In this document: piece by piece, positions 6,056-9,491 of the stretch | How positions within the stretch are numbered: position 1 is the stretch's first letter | How the letters are laid out: every line of letters begins with the position of its first letter | Assembly (NCBI GenBank): GCA_945901665.1 | Contig: CAMDLJ010000076.1 | Span: forward strand, 1 to 9,491 | Direction of reading: 5' to 3' | Source of the DNA: Bordetella parapertussis | Lineage (GTDB): Bacteria > Pseudomonadota > Gammaproteobacteria > Burkholderiales > Burkholderiaceae | DNA length: 9,491 nt | Translations under genes and position numbers: made by a program | Notes under the pieces: generated by a model | Seen by the model: the letters and a program-made list of their open reading frames with translations, nothing else | Told to the model about the DNA's origin: nothing | Database searches by the model: none

Positions 6056-6841
6056 ATGAGCCTGGGACGATTGACACTGCCCTCTTTAAAACCCCAAGTC
6101 ACCCCCGAAGAATGGCAAGCCCGGGTCGACCTGGCCGCTTGCTACCGGCTGGTGGCGCATTACGGCATGTCCGACATGATGGCCAACCACATCACCTTGC
6201 GCGTGCCCGGCGAAGAAAACGCCTTCCTCACCAACCCCTACGGCATGATGTACGAAGAGATGAGCGCCTCATGCCTGGTCAAGATCGACCACGATGGCCA
6301 GGTGCTGCACCAACCCGACTTTGGCGAGCTGAAATACGGACTCAACAAACCCGGTTTTATTTTGCACAGCGCCATCCACAAAGCACGGCCCGAGGTGGCT
6401 TGCGTCATCCACACCCACACACCCGCAGGCTTGGCGGTGTCGTCGCTGGCCTGTGGCTTGCTGCCGATGAACCAAACCGCCATGCGTTTTTTGAAGATCA
6501 GCTACCACGACTACATGGGCGTGGTGCTCGACATGGCCGAGCAAGAAGTCCTGGTGCGCGACCTGGGCACCGCCGAAGCCATGGTGCTGCGCAACCACGG
6601 CCTGCTCACCTGCGGACGCACCGTGGGCGAGGCCTTCAATTGGATGCACCGCCTGGAGCTGTCGTGCCGCGCCCAACTGCAAGCCATGGCCTGCAACACC
6701 CCCCTGCAAACCGTGCCCGATGCGGTGCTGCACGAAACCTTCCTCAACTACCAACCCCAAACCCGCCGCCCCTATGGCGTGATGGAATGGCCTGGCCTGC
6801 TGCGCATGCTGGACCGCATGGACCCGACTTACCGGGATTGA
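6056..6841 (+). CDS. Class II aldolase/adducin family protein, possible decarboxylase
   Basis: Metal-dependent carbon-carbon lyase fold, 261 residues. Seen: zinc-type ligands H119 and H121 (VIHTHTPAG) and H181 (RNHGLLT), in the family order, with NHITLRVPG (44-52) and NPYGMMYEEM (60-69) before them. Aligning LHSAIHKARP (103-112) with L-fuculose-phosphate aldolase places Gly100 where that enzyme has the catalytic Glu73, so a classical aldol cleavage is doubtful. Members of this fold include decarboxylases; 3,4-dihydroxyphthalate decarboxylase of the actinobacterial phthalate pathway is, as I recall, one of them, which fits the dioxygenase cluster nearby. No strong ribosome-binding site precedes the ATG; a 5-codon frame from 6042 ends in ATGA on the start. 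The next gene follows in 23 bp. The fold is sure; the reaction is inference. Confidence 0.88.
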   Translation: MSLGRLTLPSLKPQVTPEEWQARVDLAACYRLVAHYGMSDMMANHITLRVPGEENAFLTNPYGMMYEEMSASCLVKIDHDGQVLHQPDFGELKYGLNKPGFILHSAIHKARPEVACVIHTHTPAGLAVSSLACGLLPMNQTAMRFLKISYHDYMGVVLDMAEQEVLVRDLGTAEAMVLRNHGLLTCGRTVGEAFNWMHRLELSCRAQLQAMACNTPLQTVPDAVLHETFLNYQPQTRRPYGVMEWPGLLRMLDRMDPTYRD

Positions 6842-6864
6842 GCCTCCACTCGAAAGCGCATGCA

Positions 6865-8100
6865 TTGAAGATCCTGTTGGTGCACCAAAATTTTCCCGGG
6901 CAGTTCAAACACTTGGCCCCGGCGCTGGCCGCGCAAGGCCACGAGGTGGTGGCCATCAGCACGCGCGACCACGCACCCATGCAATGGCAAGGCGTGAAGG
7001 TCATTCCCTACCAAGTCAAACGGGGCAGCGGCCGCCAGGTGCACCCCTGGGTGAGCGACTTTGAGACCAAGGTGATCCGTGGTGAAGCGGCTTTTCGCCA
7101 TGCCTTGGTCTTGCGCCAAAAGGGCTTTCAGCCCGATCTGATTTTGGCTCACCCCGGTTGGGGCGAGAGTTTGTTTTTGAACGAGGTCTGGCCCCAAGCC
7201 AAGTTGGCCATTTATGCCGAGTACTTCTACCAAAGCGCCGGTGGCGATGTGGGTTTTGACCCTGAGTTCCCCGTGCAAGACGTGGGCGATGCGTGCCGCG
7301 TGCGCATCAAAAACGTCAACCAAGAAATGCACTTCAGCCTGGCCTGTGCCGGTTTGTCGCCCACGCAATGGCAGGCCAGCACCTTTCCGGCGTCTTTTCA
7401 GCCCAAGATTCGGGTGATCCACGATGGCATCGACACCAACCAGATCCGGTCCAACCCGCAAGCCCAATTTGTTTTGGGCAACCAACACACACTGACGCGC
7501 CAAGATGAGGTGGTCACCTTTGTCAACCGCAACCTCGAGCCTTATCGGGGCTACCACGTGTTCATGCGCTGCTTGCCCGCCTTGCTGCAACAACGCCCAC
7601 AAGCCCACGTGGTGTTGGTGGGCGGCGACGAGGTGAGCTATGGCTCAGCGCCCAAAAATGGCAAGACCTGGAAGCAAACCTTTATCGACGAAGTGCGGCC
7701 CCAGATCCCTGACGCCGATTGGGCGCGGGTGCACTTTGTGGGCAAATTACCCTACGAGCAATACATGGCGTTGATGCAGGTCAGCACGGTGCATGTCTAC
7801 CTGACCTACCCGTTTGTGCTGAGTTGGAGTTTGCTCGAAGCCATGGCCATGGGCGCAGCCATTGTGGCCAGCGATACACCACCAGTGGCAGAGGTGATGG
7901 CGCACGGCGTGCATGGCCAGTTGGTGCCGTTTTTTGATGTGCCCCAATGGGTCCAGGCCATCGTCCACTTGTTGGACCACCCTGCCGAGCGCGAACGCTT
8001 GGGCCAGCAGGCCCGCCAAGCCATGGTGGACAAATACGACTTGCACACGGTTTGCCTGCCCCAGCAACTGGCGTGGGTCAATGGTTTGATGCGGGCCTGA
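6865..8100 (+). CDS. Glycosyltransferase family 4-type protein (GT-B fold)
   Basis: Predicted transfer of a sugar from a nucleotide sugar to an unknown acceptor, probably in surface polysaccharide or glycan assembly. Protein of 411 residues: N-terminal GT-B domain starting MKILLVHQNFPGQF, with GHEVVAI (25-31) and a long insert rich in aromatic residues (about 116-170); C-terminal nucleotide-sugar domain with VNRNLEPYRG (220-229), VVLVGG (249-254) and SLLEAMAMGAAIVASD (322-337). In the EX7E motif the second Glu (E325) is kept but the first position is Phe317; this variant (YLTYPFVLSWS) seems normal for this subgroup. Start TTG 6865 places the conserved MKILLVHQNF at the N-terminus; TTG 6838, overlapping the aldolase stop, is the alternative. 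The frame is open for 753 nt further upstream inside the aldolase gene, which would give a false 662-residue product. It follows the aldolase gene by 23 bp but has no evident role in aromatic degradation. Confidence 0.88.
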   Translation: MKILLVHQNFPGQFKHLAPALAAQGHEVVAISTRDHAPMQWQGVKVIPYQVKRGSGRQVHPWVSDFETKVIRGEAAFRHALVLRQKGFQPDLILAHPGWGESLFLNEVWPQAKLAIYAEYFYQSAGGDVGFDPEFPVQDVGDACRVRIKNVNQEMHFSLACAGLSPTQWQASTFPASFQPKIRVIHDGIDTNQIRSNPQAQFVLGNQHTLTRQDEVVTFVNRNLEPYRGYHVFMRCLPALLQQRPQAHVVLVGGDEVSYGSAPKNGKTWKQTFIDEVRPQIPDADWARVHFVGKLPYEQYMALMQVSTVHVYLTYPFVLSWSLLEAMAMGAAIVASDTPPVAEVMAHGVHGQLVPFFDVPQWVQAIVHLLDHPAERERLGQQARQAMVDKYDLHTVCLPQQLAWVNGLMRA

Positions 8101-8178
8101 GCCGATATATCATCGCCCACCATTTGGGGCTTGCACATCCTGATGGATTTGCCAAGCACGCCTCACTGGGCACAGCCC

Positions 8179-9258
8179 TCAAGCCACCACGGCCACCGAC
8201 TTGACTTGCACCCACACCCCTTGGCCGGTGTGCAACGACAAATCCGACCAGGCCTTTTGGGTGATGCGCGCCAACACCGCCCACGGCCCCACGCGCAAGC
8301 GCACCAACACCTGTGAGGGGTGGGCGTCTGGCACCACGGCCTCGATCACGGCGCTGAGTTGGTTTTGGATGCTGGTGTGAAGCGGCGCTTCGGTGGCGAT
8401 GCTGACGTCGCGCGCCAAGACGCGCATGCGCACCATCTGCCCCAATGCCACACCGCTGTCGCGCAGCCACATCTGCCCGCCCTCAAAAGCCACGCGGCAC
8501 AGATGCCAATCGGCGTGGCGCTCGACCACGCTGCCTTGCAGCCATGCGCCCATGTCTTCGCCCACCCACATGGGTTGCTCAATGTTGGCAAACACCTCGG
8601 CCACCGAACCCTGGGTTTTGACCTGGCCGTTTTCCAGCACCAGCATGTGTGCGCCCAAGCGGGCGGCTTCGTCCACCGCATGGGTCACATACAGCATGGG
8701 CAAATGCAGTTCGTCGCGCATTTTTTCCAACCAAGGCAAGATGTCTTGGCGCCGGGCTGCGTCCAAGGACGCCATCGGTTCATCGAGCAACAGCAAACGC
8801 GGTTGGCTGGCGAGCGCTCGCGCCAGCGCCACCCGCTGGCGCTCACCGCCGGACAAACCTGCGGTGGAGCGGCCCAGCAAAGGCCCTATGCCCAACAAAT
8901 CCACCGCCTGGTCCAAGCTGTGTGTGGTGGCTCGTTGGCCAGCCCGCTTCAAGCCATAGGCCAAGTTTTGCTTCACATCCAAGTGGGGCAGCAAACTGGC
9001 CTCTTGAAACACATAGCCCACCGCGCGCTGCCAAGTGGGCACAAACAGGCCTTGCTGGTCGTCTTGCCACACCACACCACCCATCTCCACATGCGCGTCT
9101 TGGGCCCGCTCCAAGCCGGCCACGCAGCGCAGCAAACTGGTTTTGCCCGAACCCGATGCGCCCAAAATCACGGTGATGCCCTGGTCGGGCAAGGAAACGT
9201 CCAGCGACAAAAGATGGTTGGGCCGCTGCAAGCGCAGGCGGATGTGGTTGTGTCCCAT
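8179..9258 (-). CDS. modC: Molybdate ABC transporter ATP-binding protein ModC
   Basis: ATPase that powers molybdate import through ModB; 359 residues, typical of ModC. Seen in order: Walker A GASGSGKT (33-40), Q-loop Gln85 (FQEASLLPHL), ABC signature LSGGERQRVALARAL (135-149), Walker B LLLLDEP (155-161), D-loop SLD (164-166), switch His193 (VTHAVDEA). The C-terminal part (about 296-357) looks like a TOBE/Mop molybdate-binding domain, starting QNQLSAVI and ending VQVKSV, which distinguishes ModC from most other importer ATPases. It starts 2 bp after the modB stop on the same strand, so they form one operon. It converges on the glycosyltransferase gene with 78 bp between stops. A sulfate or iron-type ATPase is the alternative, made unlikely by the modB neighbour. 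Confidence 0.93.
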   Translation of the reverse strand: MGHNHIRLRLQRPNHLLSLDVSLPDQGITVILGASGSGKTSLLRCVAGLERAQDAHVEMGGVVWQDDQQGLFVPTWQRAVGYVFQEASLLPHLDVKQNLAYGLKRAGQRATTHSLDQAVDLLGIGPLLGRSTAGLSGGERQRVALARALASQPRLLLLDEPMASLDAARRQDILPWLEKMRDELHLPMLYVTHAVDEAARLGAHMLVLENGQVKTQGSVAEVFANIEQPMWVGEDMGAWLQGSVVERHADWHLCRVAFEGGQMWLRDSGVALGQMVRMRVLARDVSIATEAPLHTSIQNQLSAVIEAVVPDAHPSQVLVRLRVGPWAVLARITQKAWSDLSLHTGQGVWVQVKSVAVVA

Positions 9259-9260
9259 CC

Positions 9261-9491
9261 TCAGGAACCCACACCGGGCCAGCGCCGCTTGACCGCTGCC
9301 AAAGCCAACAACACCACAAACGAAAACACCAGCATGCCCAAAGCCAGTGCATGGGCTTGGGGGTACTCCATGGCCTCGACATGGCCATATATTTGTGTCG
9401 ACACCACCCGCGTTTGGCCCGGCACATTGCCACCGATCATCAGCACCACACCAAACTCACCCACGGTGTGGGCAAAGCTCAAGATGGCGGC
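9261..9491 (-). CDS. modB: Molybdate ABC transporter permease ModB, C-terminal part
   Basis: Inner-membrane permease forming the molybdate channel; only the last 76 residues are inside the window and the gene continues past 9491. Seen: [19 protein letters not shown] near the window edge, which is the ModB version of the cytoplasmic region after the EAA loop, then a final transmembrane helix ([20 protein letters not shown]) and a short basic tail KRRWPG. The frame is open to the window edge; an apparent TTG start at 9482 is internal. Stop is followed by modC after 2 bp. Confidence 0.9.
   Translation of the reverse strand, partial: AAILSFAHTVGEFGVVLMIGGNVPGQTRVVSTQIYGHVEAMEYPQAHALALGMLVFSFVVLLALAAVKRRWPGVGS

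Noticed and set aside
6042..6059. Five-codon reading frame (MKDTP) ending in ATGA on the aldolase-like start, as a leader peptide
   Set aside because: No clear ribosome-binding site and no conserved feature; such a short frame is easily due to chance.
6112..6864. Long open frame joining to the glycosyltransferase, suggesting a 662-residue fusion
   Set aside because: This part is an out-of-frame shadow of the aldolase-like gene, with low-complexity Arg/Pro/His-rich translation; the conserved glycosyltransferase N-terminus begins at TTG 6865.
8101..8178. Terminator or ModE-type site between the convergent glycosyltransferase and modC genes
   Set aside because: Only short imperfect dyads without a T-run; the GATATATC-like bases near 8104 are not a convincing ModE site and lie at the 3' end of modC, where such control is not expected.

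Overview
The window looks like a piece of a Burkholderiales chromosome, most probably Comamonadaceae (Polaromonas, Rhodoferax or Limnohabitans-like). This is inferred from the high GC content, the TTG/CAA/GCC-rich codon use, a Bug-type periplasmic binding protein, and a phthalate-type Rieske oxygenase next to a VanB-type reductase. It is almost fully coding: nine genes, two cut by the window edges, and no RNA genes, mobile elements or CRISPR arrays.

Layout. (1) 1-3905 is an aromatic-acid catabolic block. A Rieske oxygenase alpha subunit (minus strand, 3' end outside the window) diverges from a tightly coupled plus-strand operon: flavin/2Fe-2S reductase, Gfo/Idh/MocA dehydrogenase and MarR repressor. 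The two start/stop overlaps (GTGA and ATGA) indicate translational coupling. The AT-rich gap between the two arms holds two back-to-back promoter-like elements and a 14-bp palindrome (CTTAG-N4-CTAAG) placed to control both. (2) 4034-4996 is a D-2-hydroxyacid dehydrogenase on the minus strand. (3) 5055-8100 is a plus-strand run: Bug-type binding protein with signal peptide, class II aldolase-like protein and family 4-type glycosyltransferase. (4) 8179-9491 is the 3' part of a molybdate transport operon on the minus strand: the end of modB, then complete modC.

How the genes may work together. The oxygenase and reductase would form a two-component dioxygenase making a cis-dihydrodiol. The Gfo/Idh/MocA enzyme is of the type that oxidises phthalate-like cis-dihydrodiols. 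The MarR protein is a natural candidate for the substrate-responsive repressor. The Bug protein could capture the aromatic carboxylate in the periplasm. The aldolase-fold protein lacks the usual catalytic Glu and could be a decarboxylase of a dihydroxy-aromatic acid. This points to an ortho-, iso- or related aromatic dicarboxylate, or a diaryl-ether carboxylate, but the true substrate cannot be read from the sequence. The glycosyltransferase and the molybdate transporter look unrelated to the pathway.

Several real starts differ from the longest ATG frame: GTG at 2218, TTG at 5055, TTG at 6865, and probably ATG at 1247 rather than 1199.
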